Part shown: piece after piece, positions 15,407-23,839 of the stretch
Layout: the number at the start of each line of letters is the position of its first letter
How positions within the stretch are numbered: position 1 is the first letter of the stretch
Source of the DNA: Thiorhodococcus mannitoliphagus
GTDB taxonomy: Bacteria; Pseudomonadota; Gammaproteobacteria; Chromatiales; Chromatiaceae
Assembly: GCF_010915725.1 (NCBI RefSeq)
Contig: NZ_JAAIJR010000035.1
Span: 1-47,474, forward strand
Length of the DNA stretch: 47,474 nucleotides
Direction of reading: 5' to 3'
The notes under the pieces: generated by a model
The model's input: only the letters and a program-made list of their open reading frames with translations
What the model was told of the DNA's origin: nothing
The model's database searches: none
Made by a program: the position numbers and the translations under genes

Positions 15407-16767
15407 GGCATAAAGAGCTTGAGCACGGCCTTGCGGTCGACCTTGCCGTTGTCCGTGACCGGAAGTCGATCGATGGTTTTGATGGCGCCGGGCAGGGCGT
15501 AGGGCTCGAAGCGGGTCATCAAGAGCGTTCGGATTTCCTCGATCTCCACGCATGGCCCTTCCACCAGGGCGACGATGCGGTGTTCACGACTGCCGCGATC
15601 GGGCAGTGCCAGGACAAGGCAATCGGTAACCCCCTGCATGTCCTTGATCGCCGCCTTGACTTCCTCGAGATCGACCCGTTTGCCCCCAACCTTGATGACG
15701 GAATCGGTGCGTCCTCGCAGTTGGAAGGCCGTGGTCCCGTCGGCCTCGACCCAGTCGTTGGCGAGGTAGCCTCCGGCTGCATCCAGCGGCAGGCTGGGTG
15801 AAAGATAGGGGGAGCGGATCTGAAGCCGCTGGTTGTGGATCTGCCAGTCGATGGTGGAGTAGGGAGTGAACCCGCTTTCTCCACGGGAGCGGTTGCGCAG
15901 CGCGATGCCACCAGTCTCGGTGGATCCGTAGATCTCAACAATGCCACAGCGATTGGCCAGGCTGAATGCGTTGTTGTCCGCGACATCGAGCATGCCCGCG
16001 GAGGAAAAGGCGAGACGGAGCGAATCCCCTAGACAACCTTTGCCCCGCAGTACCCGATAATGCGGGGGAACGCTGACGAGCACCGTTGCCTTGCGCTCGC
16101 GCACGCAGCGCACGATCTCCTCGGGAAAGGACGGTATTCCTGGGACGACCGATGCCCCGGAAACCAGGGGCAGGAGCACGGAATAGAGCAGTCCGTAGAT
16201 ATGCGCGGGAGAGATGGTGGCAAGGATGCGATCAGAGGACGAAACAGCAAAATGGGCGGCAAGGAACAGGGCCTCGCCAAAGAGGTTGGTGCCAGTCTTG
16301 CTCCAGAGTTGGGGCGCGCCGGTGGTACCGCCGGTATAGAGACGGAGCAGCTCTTCATCTGGATGGATGGCGGGCAATGGGGCCAGGATCCGGCCGCCCT
16401 CCCCCAGCGGCCGGATTGGTTCCATGCCTGGAGGGGGTGGCTGCTCCGGGGCGACCAGGGCATGCCTGCAACCGGTTGCCTGATGCAGCCCCGACAATGC
16501 CTGGGAGGAAAAGCTGTAGGGCAGGAGCACGATCGGCCCGCCGGCCAGGGAGGACAGGAGGGCCGCGGCAATCCAGGCACGGTTATCGGTTGCCAGGCAG
16601 AGTGTTGGTCGTTCTACGTCATCGGCGAACTGCCGCCGCAGCCAGGCCGCCATCCCATGCACCGAGCCAAGGGTCGTGCCGCCATCGACGAATTCCAGGG
16701 CCGGATCGACCGGTCGGGTCAGCAGGGCGGCGACCTCCGCACCATTGCAGGGGATTGCGGGCTTCAT
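15403..16767 (-). CDS. AMP-dependent acyl/aryl-ACP (or CoA) ligase
   Basis: A 454-residue ANL-superfamily adenylating enzyme. Motifs in order: LYTGGTTGAPQ (P-loop), YGSTETGGI, ANDWV, LRGRTDSVIKVGGKRVDLEE (hinge and C-domain), and PVTDNGKVDRKA with the catalytic Lys. It is shorter than fatty acyl-CoA ligases, as are the ligases of aryl-polyene clusters that load a starter acid onto an ACP. It overlaps both neighbours by ATGA, so ligase and fatty-acid kinase are made together and offer two routes to activate an acid. The substrate is not predictable by eye. Confidence 0.88.
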   Translation of the reverse strand: MKPAIPCNGAEVAALLTRPVDPALEFVDGGTTLGSVHGMAAWLRRQFADDVERPTLCLATDNRAWIAAALLSSLAGGPIVLLPYSFSSQALSGLHQATGCRHALVAPEQPPPPGMEPIRPLGEGGRILAPLPAIHPDEELLRLYTGGTTGAPQLWSKTGTNLFGEALFLAAHFAVSSSDRILATISPAHIYGLLYSVLLPLVSGASVVPGIPSFPEEIVRCVRERKATVLVSVPPHYRVLRGKGCLGDSLRLAFSSAGMLDVADNNAFSLANRCGIVEIYGSTETGGIALRNRSRGESGFTPYSTIDWQIHNQRLQIRSPYLSPSLPLDAAGGYLANDWVEADGTTAFQLRGRTDSVIKVGGKRVDLEEVKAAIKDMQGVTDCLVLALPDRGSREHRIVALVEGPCVEIEEIRTLLMTRFEPYALPGAIKTIDRLPVTDNGKVDRKAVLKLFMP

Positions 16768-18032
16768 CGTCGAGGCTGCACCTTGCCGAATGTCTGGTTG
16801 CTCAATTCGCGGTTGCGTGGCCTGAAGGTATTGTCCGCCATCTCCTTGCGCACCACCTGTTGGAACAGTTTGGCCATCTTGATGTTCTGCGATTCGTCCC
16901 GGTAAAAGGTATCCCAGGCGTAGGCGAGTAACTCCTGCAGCCGCTCCGGAGACATATGCTTGGGCTGATAGACGACTTTGTCCGCCGAATAGTCATCCCA
17001 GTCGGTGGAGATGATTCGGTTCTGCCGCTGGAGATCCGCATAGGCCCTGGTGTGAGGAAACGGGGTCAGGACCGTGAATTCGGCAAGATCCAGTTCGATG
17101 TCGAGGAGGAAATCGATCAACCGTTTGATGGAATCCTCGGTATGGCTGTCGAGTCCAAGCAGGATCGTTCCTTCCACGCCGATGCCATGGTCGTGATAAC
17201 GCTTGATCCGCTCGCGGATGTAGTCCGAGGTGTCGAACACCGCCTGGTAGACATACCAGGCACCGGCCTGGGCGGCAAGATCGAGCACTTCGGGCTTGTC
17301 TTCGATGGGGTGGCAGCACCACTTCTTCTTGAGCGGAATCATCTCCCGAAATAGATCCATTTCCCAGGCCGTGTCCTGGGCCAGCGAGTTATCGACTAGA
17401 AAGAGGCGGTTATTGTCGATGGCCTCCATCTCGGCAATGGTCTTATCAATGGGTCGGGGGCGAAATTCCCGGCCGCCGAGGTAGGCCACGGCACAGGGGT
17501 AGCAGTTGAAATGGCACCCGCGCGAGGCGTGGACCAGATCGACCATTTGCACCCCTTTGTGATTGTACAGCGAGCGATTGAGAATACTGCGGCGGGCCGT
17601 GCCCACCAGGCCAATATCGGGGCGATCATCAAGAAAGTTGTAACAAGGCTGGAGATTGCCCTGGCGAAAGTCGGCAAAGATCTCCTCCATGCGTCCTTCC
17701 GCTTCTCCGAGAAAGACGGCGTCGGCATGGGCCATCGTCTCCTCGGCATGGAGCATGGTGGCGATGCCGCCGAACAGAACCTTGACCCCTCTGGCACGGT
17801 AGGCGTCGGCGATGGCCCAGCCCCGTTTCACCTGCACGGTCAGCATCATCGAAATGCCGACAAGATCGACCGGATCGTCAAAATCAAGCGATTCGAGGTT
17901 TTCGTCGATAAAGTCGACGTCCACATAGCCGGGCAGGGTTGCGGCAAAGACGACCGGGCCATGGGGAGGGAGGTGGAATTCGGTTTGCTGGGTCAGTTTT
18001 GGCCATTTCGGATAGATTAGACGAAATTTCAT
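16764..18032 (-). CDS. Cobalamin-binding-type radical SAM protein (B12-rSAM 2)
   Basis: 422 residues. The N-terminal region (FRLIYPKWPKL, VDLVGISMMLT, GVKVLFGGIATML, DAVFLGEAEG) has the B12-binding layout without DxHxxG. The radical SAM core is marked by Cys173, Cys177 and Cys180 in SRGCHFNCYPCAV. It resembles the large group of uncharacterised B12-rSAM enzymes that includes methylases and cyclases of lipids. First of three tightly coupled genes (rSAM, ligase, kinase fusion) joined by ATGA overlaps, suggesting action close to the starter or head-group step. Confidence 0.83.
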   Translation of the reverse strand: MKFRLIYPKWPKLTQQTEFHLPPHGPVVFAATLPGYVDVDFIDENLESLDFDDPVDLVGISMMLTVQVKRGWAIADAYRARGVKVLFGGIATMLHAEETMAHADAVFLGEAEGRMEEIFADFRQGNLQPCYNFLDDRPDIGLVGTARRSILNRSLYNHKGVQMVDLVHASRGCHFNCYPCAVAYLGGREFRPRPIDKTIAEMEAIDNNRLFLVDNSLAQDTAWEMDLFREMIPLKKKWCCHPIEDKPEVLDLAAQAGAWYVYQAVFDTSDYIRERIKRYHDHGIGVEGTILLGLDSHTEDSIKRLIDFLLDIELDLAEFTVLTPFPHTRAYADLQRQNRIISTDWDDYSADKVVYQPKHMSPERLQELLAYAWDTFYRDESQNIKMAKLFQQVVRKEMADNTFRPRNRELSNQTFGKVQPRR

Positions 18033-18039
18033 GGCAGAT

Positions 18040-18810
18040 TCACTGGGTGATGGCCGGCAAGGGCTCGGCGCTCAGTAGTCGCATGTTTAGGGTATAACCG
18101 GCAGCACCCTGGCCGGTCAGGTTGAGCTCGTGCGCCATGAGAGCGTTGCCGAGCTGGTTGCACCTATGGGCATCGACCGTGCGGGTCTGCACCGGCGTTT
18201 CACCGGACGACCCCATCGGTGCGTAGGTCGAGAGTCGGAAACAACCGTCCATCTTCGGGAGAACATCGGTCACTTCCTGGCCGTTTGCATAGCGGCACTG
18301 GACCCGGCCGTCGGCCAGGCGACCGACGCTGACCACACCTGGCGGGGGCAGAAACACCGCCCGAACGTCAGCAATGAGGCCGGCGGCGAACCCTTGACTG
18401 TCGAAGGGAGGCAGCGCCCGCAGAACCTGCAGGATGCCGTCGCTTTGGGAGCGGGCCGCGAACAGCGTCAACCCCTCGGTCGTCATCAGGGCGCAGCTGA
18501 GCGCGTTGCCATCGATGATCAGCACCCCCACGCCATGGCCGTTGGCGCCACTGGCGAGCTGAAAGTTGATCTCATGGGTCAACTGCCAGCGCCCCTTGGG
18601 AAAAAACGAGGCGCAACGCTCGGCAATGGGCGCGGACGTCACAGCGGTCATCGCCGGGAGGGAGGCGTGCCTGGTGGTGCTGCAGGCGGCCAGGAGCATG
18701 GTGATCAGCGGAAGGGTAAGTCGCCAGTACCTCCCCTGAAGCCGTTTTTGCCAGGGGCGCACCTTCGCTGCTGAATTTAGCCGAGCGGTACACACTATTG
18801 CCTTGTTCAC
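18040..18810 (-). CDS. Putative outer-membrane lipoprotein (DUF3261-like)
   Basis: 256 residues with a type II signal peptide: an unusually long, basic N-region, a hydrophobic LTLPLITMLL stretch and the lipobox LAAC, with lipidated Cys43. The start may therefore lie further downstream (for example a GTG at codon 18). The mature part is LolB-like in character, with GVGVLIIDGNALSCALMTTE, then GLTLFAARSQSDG. Aryl-polyene clusters encode a DUF3261 lipoprotein in the same relative place, next to LolA- and MMPL-type proteins, where it is thought to receive the lipid at the outer membrane. That role is inference here. Confidence 0.6.
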   Translation of the reverse strand: MNKAIVCTARLNSAAKVRPWQKRLQGRYWRLTLPLITMLLAACSTTRHASLPAMTAVTSAPIAERCASFFPKGRWQLTHEINFQLASGANGHGVGVLIIDGNALSCALMTTEGLTLFAARSQSDGILQVLRALPPFDSQGFAAGLIADVRAVFLPPPGVVSVGRLADGRVQCRYANGQEVTDVLPKMDGCFRLSTYAPMGSSGETPVQTRTVDAHRCNQLGNALMAHELNLTGQGAAGYTLNMRLLSAEPLPAITQ

Positions 18811-18892
18811 CCAGGAATTAAGAAGCCGTAGGCCGAGGTAAGCAGAAGAAGGGCCTGTTCACTAGGGTTCGACTCGGTCTGTCAGGGCCTGA

Positions 18893-19489
18893 TCAGGGGG
18901 CTGTGAAGCGGTTGGCTGAAATCTCCTCGTTCAGCACAAGCTGGGAAAAGGTAATCACGGTGAAGTCCTCTTCCCCCTCGACAATCGTCACTTGCTCCAC
19001 CACACCTTTTTGTGCTCCCAAACGTAGCTCGATGCGTTGAATCATCGACTCCATACCTGGATCACGGGGGCGAAGCTCCAGGGTCTGTTGGTCCAGGCGG
19101 TGGACGGTAAAGAGCGGGTTGTCGTTGAAACGACCGTCCAACCAACTGCCGATATCCTGAAGCACGATCTGCATGGTCTCCACTCCGGGGCCATTATCGC
19201 GCTCAAAGTGGCCATCGTGTTCGATGCGTTTATCAATGTGGCCGTCATGGAGCAACAGGACCGTGTGCATGGGCTGCAAATATTCCCAACGCAAGGACTG
19301 AGGACTTTGAAAGGTGAGCGTTCCCTGGGAGATCAGCGGTCGGGCAAGAATTTTGAGATGTTTTTCCTGGATGAATACGGCCTGGACCGAGTGGAGTTCT
19401 CCAGCGGGATGGAGACCCCCTTCACCCGAGGCGAGTCCGCCTATCCCGAGCAGGCTCGGCAACAGGATCCAAACCGCGAGTCTTTTCAC
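18893..19489 (-). CDS. LolA-like periplasmic lipid carrier
   Basis: 198 residues with an N-terminal signal peptide ([20 protein letters not shown]). The segment [18 protein letters not shown], then [20 protein letters not shown], is the hallmark of the LolA fold: an unclosed barrel that shields acyl chains. LolA paralogues of this kind occur in aryl-polyene clusters beside an MMPL pump and a DUF3261 lipoprotein, making a Lol-like route from inner to outer membrane. It overlaps the fabG gene by 4 bp (ATGA). Confidence 0.82.
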   Translation of the reverse strand: MKRLAVWILLPSLLGIGGLASGEGGLHPAGELHSVQAVFIQEKHLKILARPLISQGTLTFQSPQSLRWEYLQPMHTVLLLHDGHIDKRIEHDGHFERDNGPGVETMQIVLQDIGSWLDGRFNDNPLFTVHRLDQQTLELRPRDPGMESMIQRIELRLGAQKGVVEQVTIVEGEEDFTVITFSQLVLNEEISANRFTAP

Positions 19490-20217
19490 AGCATGCCCCC
19501 GTTCACCGAGATAACCTGCCCGGTGACATAGGATGCGGCATCGGAACAGAGAAAGGCCACCACCTGCGCCACCTCTTCCGGGCGGCCGATGCGGGCCATG
19601 GGAATCAACCCCTTGATATGCTCCTTGGGAGCCTTGGCAATCATGTCGGTCTCAATCAAACCCGGTGCCACCACATTGACACGGATACCCATGCGGGCTA
19701 CCTCCGAGGCCACGGTCTTGCTTGCGGCGTTAAGTCCGGCCTTGGCGGCGGCGTAATTCGCCTGCCCTCGATTGGGCATCAGCGAGGAGGCCGATGAGAT
19801 GGAAACAATCGCCCCCGTTCTGGCGCGGACCATGTGCTCAAGAACCGGACGGGTCATGTTGTAGAAGCCGTGCAAACTGGTCTCGATGACGCCATGCCAG
19901 TTTTCGGGAGACATCATCATGAACAAGCCGTCCGCCAGGGTACCGGCATTATTGACCAAGATGTCGATGGAGCCATGACGACCGGCAATGTCGGTGATCG
20001 CGGCTTCTGCCGCCTCCCGGTCCCGGACGTCGAACGGATAGATTTCTCCCTGTCCGCCTGCTGCCTGCACCGCGGCTAGGGTTTGCTCGGCGCCATCCCG
20101 GTTATGCATATAGTTGACGATGAGAAACGAGCCGTTCCTCGCCAACTCGACGCAAACGGCGCGGCCGATGCCGCCGCTGCCGCCTGTGACGATGGCTACC
20201 CGAGGATTGTCATTCAT
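19486..20217 (-). CDS. 3-oxoacyl-ACP reductase (FabG-like SDR)
   Basis: A 243-residue short-chain dehydrogenase: [10 protein letters not shown] (NADP-binding Gly motif), NNAG, catalytic Ser in SISSAS, Tyr155 and Lys159 in NYAAAKAG, and the C-terminal [13 protein letters not shown] typical of FabG. The start at 20217 is chosen over the ATG at 20223 because GGAG directly touches the first ATG but sits 6 bp from the second. It should reduce 3-ketoacyl-ACP intermediates made by the island's ketosynthases and is the only ketoreductase present. Confidence 0.93.
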   Translation of the reverse strand: MNDNPRVAIVTGGSGGIGRAVCVELARNGSFLIVNYMHNRDGAEQTLAAVQAAGGQGEIYPFDVRDREAAEAAITDIAGRHGSIDILVNNAGTLADGLFMMMSPENWHGVIETSLHGFYNMTRPVLEHMVRARTGAIVSISSASSLMPNRGQANYAAAKAGLNAASKTVASEVARMGIRVNVVAPGLIETDMIAKAPKEHIKGLIPMARIGRPEEVAQVVAFLCSDAASYVTGQVISVNGGML

Positions 20218-20295
20218 GCTCATCTCCGATCAGCGGTTCCCGCTAGCTATAAAAAATTTAATTATCAATAACTTAGAATTTATTTTTCGTAAACT

Positions 20296-20730
20296 CTATA
20301 CTTGACATAATTGAAGAACCACCGAGGCGGCAAGCTGACCGTCGAGATGGAGTTCACTGGTAATTTCCCGGAAGTTTTCAAAAACCAGGGTGTTTTCCGC
20401 GGTGGTCAGTATTTGGCTACCAAGGGGAAGTCGGTCGATCAAGAGATCGGCCCGTTTCACCGCCACCAGCCAGCCCATCTGGCTGGAGTTCAGGCCCAGG
20501 GTCTGGATGCGGCCCCAGCCGTTGCACACCCCGGCGGTCTGGGCGGCCAATTCAACGCAGATCAAGGATTCTGCGCCATGGGTATCGGTGAGCGGCCAGC
20601 TCGATCGTACCCTGCTCAGGGTCCTGGCGTGGACGGCATCCACCTCCAGAATCTCCCCAATGAGGAGCATCCCCTCTCTATGCGGGAGCAGATCCTCGAG
20701 AGTGAGATCTGCAAGCTCCAACCTGTTCAT
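20296..20730 (-). CDS. FabZ-like 3-hydroxyacyl-ACP dehydratase (ApeP-like)
   Basis: A 144-residue single-hotdog protein. The N-terminal LEDLLPHREGMLLIGEIL matches the FabZ/ApeP signature LLPHR-P-LL--, and ICVELAAQTAGVCNGW corresponds to the central helix. The start at 20730 follows GGAGAG at 4-10 bp. It is the first gene of the leftward operon and should dehydrate 3-hydroxyacyl chains. In aryl-polyene synthesis such a protein pairs with a second hotdog dehydratase; here the likely partner is encoded at 25265-25609 in the divergent operon. Confidence 0.82.
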   Translation of the reverse strand: MNRLELADLTLEDLLPHREGMLLIGEILEVDAVHARTLSRVRSSWPLTDTHGAESLICVELAAQTAGVCNGWGRIQTLGLNSSQMGWLVAVKRADLLIDRLPLGSQILTTAENTLVFENFREITSELHLDGQLAASVVLQLCQV

Positions 20731-21416
20731 GATCCTCTCCGAAGTCTCGTGCCAGCCAATCGATGCAACGTGCAAAGCTCACCCGAGCAGAATCCGCGCG
20801 CCCTGCCGCGACGACCACCGCGCCCGATTCAGTACCCGATGGTAGCGCTCGAAGCGTCGCTCGGCGCTCAGCCGCATTGCGCGCAACACCGCCGTCACGG
20901 TGCGCGGGCCTTACGCCACGGCTTCCCGCTCAGCGGCAACTTGGACGTGGACCCACGTTGGACCGGACCGGTAAACAGGCAGGCAAACGGCTGCAGAACA
21001 GATACAATCGCAGTCGGCAGAGGGGGCGTCGGTAGACATCGCTGGGGCCTTGATCATCGTTTCGGCCGATCGCTTGTACCTATCTGTAGTCAGGGCTTCT
21101 AGCCCTGAGATCGTCAGGCCAAGATGGCCTGACTACAGAGTCAGCTTTGCAGCCGGCCGGAACGATGATCAAGGCCCATCGCTGGCGTTTTAGTCGACAT
21201 CAGACGATACAGCCTGCGGCCCTCTGCCGCCAATTCCGTCGAGTCCGTCACCATCGCTCAAGATGCCCGTCGGCCTCCCCGTCAAGGCACAAGAATGGCC
21301 AAAGTCGAGGTTTAACTTGTTTCCGACCGGTCACTTGCATCACTTTTTCGTGAAAAATTATTCGTCTTCACACAAGACCCGATTGCTTATCAAGACAAGT
21401 ATACGCGGATAGCACG
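20731..21416. other. Divergent intergenic region between the two large operons
   Basis: About 690 bp without a convincing gene. The left part (to about 21290) is markedly GC-rich, unlike the flanking operons, and carries a MITE. The right part (21300-21416) is AT-richer and should hold the promoter of the rightward operon. No promoter pair is strong enough to name. Confidence 0.5.
21046..21176. mobile_element. 131-bp MITE with 23-bp terminal inverted repeats and 9-bp target duplication
   Basis: The ends, 21046-21068 (beginning GGCCTTGATCATCG) and 21154-21176 (ending CGATGATCAAGGCC), are inverted repeats over 23 bp with one mismatch. The 9-bp direct repeat CATCGCTGG flanks it exactly at 21037-21045 and 21177-21185. 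The inside is palindromic: TGTAGTCAGG near 21082 pairs with CCTGACTACA near 21127-21136, and AGGGCTTCTAGCCCT and TCAGGCCAAGATGGCCTGA are further hairpins. There is no coding frame. A perfect target duplication marks a genuine transposition event. Confidence 0.85.
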
Positions 21417-21683
21417 ATGAATGAACTGATCGAAGAGCTCAAGACCAAACTGATCAAACTGTTGGATCTCTCCAGTCTCACTCCCGCACAACTCGATGCC
21501 CAGGCCAGGCTGGTGGGTGGGGAACTCGGCATTGACTCCATTGATGTCTTGGAGATGGCGGTGATGGTGGAGCAGGATTACGGCGTGGTCATCAACAGCC
21601 AGGAGGTCGGCGAGAAAGTCTTTGCCTCCGTGGCCTCACTTGCCGCGTACATCGAGAGCAACCGGGCCGGAGGGGCCGCGTGA
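21417..21683 (+). CDS. Acyl carrier protein (3 of 4)
   Basis: 88 residues. The phosphopantetheine Ser41 is in LGIDSIDVLEMAVMVE, and the chain has the usual ACP helices (ELIEELKTKLIKLL at the start, VASLAAYIES at the end). First gene of the rightward operon; its stop overlaps the start of the fused ketosynthase by 4 bp. The tight coupling suggests it is the carrier used by that ketosynthase. Confidence 0.92.
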   Translation: MNELIEELKTKLIKLLDLSSLTPAQLDAQARLVGGELGIDSIDVLEMAVMVEQDYGVVINSQEVGEKVFASVASLAAYIESNRAGGAA

Positions 21684-23839
21684 AGCAGAGCCCTGTCTAC
21701 GTTGCCGCCGCCGGAAGCGTCAGTCCTCTTGGTCGGGGGCTTGACGAAACCGAGGCGGCCCTGCGTGCAGATCGCGCGGCCATTGGCCCCCTTGAAATTT
21801 TTTCGCTCCTTCATGGCCAGCCCCTGCCTGTAGGGCAGGTCAAGGACCTGGATTCCTCTCCTGTCCCACCGCGAGCCCATCGCTTGGCCCGCGAGGCGGC
21901 GCGGATGGTGCTTCGCGGGCAACCTGAGCCACCCGATGCCATCGTCCTGGGTTGCACCACGGGTGGTATCCTCACCACCGAAGAGCTGCTGCGCAAGAAG
22001 GAGCATTCCCCGGATGGGTACCGCTCACATGGCCTGCTCAGTCTGGTCGAGGATATTGCCAACCTCTGTCGCTGTACAGGCCCTGCCCTGACAGTCTCCA
22101 CTGCTTGCTCTTCGGGAGCGGTAGCCATTGCTCTGGCCCTCAACCTGCTGCGAACCGGCCAGGCGCGACGGGTCCTTGCCGGTGGGGTCGATTCACTCAG
22201 CCGTCTGACCTACTACGGCTTCCATTCCTTGCAACTAGTCGACCGCAACGGCTGTCGTCCACTGGATGTCAGCCGCCAGGGACTTGCGGTGGCGGAAGGG
22301 GCCGCCATGCTTCTGCTGACCACCGAGCAGATCGAACAGCCATTGGCCTGTTTGTTGGGGGCTGGGCTCTCCTGTGATGCCTACCACCCGACCGCACCCC
22401 ATCCCGAAGGCAAGGGGGCCCGGGCTGCGATGCAGGCCGCCATCGAGGATGCCGGCCTTGCTCCGGAGGATATCGATTACATCAATCTCCATGGCACGGG
22501 CACGCCGGATAATGACCTGGCGGAGGCACGCGCCATTGCCGCGCTTTTTGCTTCACCACCGCAGCTCTCCTCGATCAAAGGCGCCACCGGTCACGGCCTC
22601 GCCGCCGCCGGGGCCATTGAGGCGGTGGTCTCCTGTCTAGCCATCTCCCGAGGACTGGTACCGGGGACGGTCGGCTGTAGCCAGCCGGATTCGGCCTTTG
22701 CCTTCACCCCGGAAATGACCTGCGTCCAGAGACCGGTGCGGACGGTGCTTTCCAACTCCTTTGGCTTTGGCGGGAACAACGGGAGCCTGGTTTTTGGAGA
22801 TCTGGCGCATAAACAAGTCCGCCCCTCCTCAAGGGATGCGTGGCTCGCCATTCACGGCATTGCCTGCCTGACCGGGAAAGGCCTATTGCAGGCAACGTTT
22901 GCGCACCTGCAAGAGGGGGGGGCGGCGGGGGGGTGCTTTCCCGACGCGGATCTGGCCCAGCGGTTGCCTGCCAGGCTCATTCGACGGATCAAGCGGTTGC
23001 CCCGAATCGCCCTGCTGCTTGCCGGGGAGGCTCAGAGCAATACCGAGGGGCAGGATGCGCCCTGCGCCGTGTTCATGGGGACCGGGTGGGGAGCGCTTTC
23101 CGAGACCTGGGATTTTCTTCAGCGGCTTGAGTCCTCAGGCGAACAGTTCTCCAGCCCCACCGATTTTGTCGGGTCGGTTCATAACAGTCCCGCGGGACAG
23201 GTGGCGATGCTGCTCAAGGCGACCGCTGCCAACGTCACCAGCAGTGGCGGTGACTATTCCTTTGAGCAGGCCCTCTTGGCGGCGCAAACCCTGTTGCCGG
23301 AAACCGGCCAGTCGGCCATGCTTCTTGGAGCCGATGAGGCCCACGCCGAATTTACCCCTTTGCTTGATCGGTCCATTGGGGCAGGCGGTCTGGCTGACGG
23401 CGGCGGCGGCCTGTATGTCAACCGGGATCGCGAGCAGGCAAAGTGCTTGGCTCGGCTCGCCTACTATGGGCGAGGCGGGGGCGATGACCTTCCCGATCGC
23501 CTGTTTGCCGCTCTGGGGGGTGAGGGGTATTTTCATCGGCACAGCGTTGTCGTCTTTGTTGGAGTGCCGGCAGCCATGCAGGCCGAAAGTGGACCGCAGT
23601 TGGAACGATTGTGGCAACTGATCGGTCATTCCTTGCCTGCCTGCCGGTATCGTGATTTTGTCGGCGAGTTCGCCTCGGCCTCGGCTGTTGCCGCCGTTCT
23701 GGCTGCCCAGTGTATCGAGGCAGGCCGTGTCCCCGGTGCCCTGATCGGGGGCGCTGATGTTATGCTTGCCCCTGAAAGCAGGGTGCTTGTCCTGGGCACC
23801 GGGCAATGTCTGACCGCCATGGAGTTTTTTTGCCCGTGA
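21680..23839 (+). CDS. Ketosynthase fused to a chain-length-factor-like domain
   Basis: 719 residues, about 1.7 times a normal ketosynthase. Residues 1-380 are a complete FabF-like domain with Cys143 in STACSSGAVAI, His271 in NLHGTGTPDND and His305 in KGATGHGLAAAG, closed by SNSFGFGGNNGSLVF. Residues about 385-719 form a second ketosynthase-like domain without an active-site Cys, with FVGSVHNSPAGQVAML (500-506 VHNSPAG), as in the beta-ketoacyl synthase N-terminal-like proteins acting as chain-length factors (ApeC type). In aryl-polyene systems these are separate subunits of a heterodimer; here they are one polypeptide. Expected role: elongation with length control. Confidence 0.85.
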   Translation: MKQSPVYVAAAGSVSPLGRGLDETEAALRADRAAIGPLEIFSLLHGQPLPVGQVKDLDSSPVPPRAHRLAREAARMVLRGQPEPPDAIVLGCTTGGILTTEELLRKKEHSPDGYRSHGLLSLVEDIANLCRCTGPALTVSTACSSGAVAIALALNLLRTGQARRVLAGGVDSLSRLTYYGFHSLQLVDRNGCRPLDVSRQGLAVAEGAAMLLLTTEQIEQPLACLLGAGLSCDAYHPTAPHPEGKGARAAMQAAIEDAGLAPEDIDYINLHGTGTPDNDLAEARAIAALFASPPQLSSIKGATGHGLAAAGAIEAVVSCLAISRGLVPGTVGCSQPDSAFAFTPEMTCVQRPVRTVLSNSFGFGGNNGSLVFGDLAHKQVRPSSRDAWLAIHGIACLTGKGLLQATFAHLQEGGAAGGCFPDADLAQRLPARLIRRIKRLPRIALLLAGEAQSNTEGQDAPCAVFMGTGWGALSETWDFLQRLESSGEQFSSPTDFVGSVHNSPAGQVAMLLKATAANVTSSGGDYSFEQALLAAQTLLPETGQSAMLLGADEAHAEFTPLLDRSIGAGGLADGGGGLYVNRDREQAKCLARLAYYGRGGGDDLPDRLFAALGGEGYFHRHSVVVFVGVPAAMQAESGPQLERLWQLIGHSLPACRYRDFVGEFASASAVAAVLAAQCIEAGRVPGALIGGADVMLAPESRVLVLGTGQCLTAMEFFCP

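Noticed and set aside
16060-16931. Two long plus-strand frames opposite the ligase gene
   Set aside because: The minus-strand ligase has all ANL motifs over the same bases.
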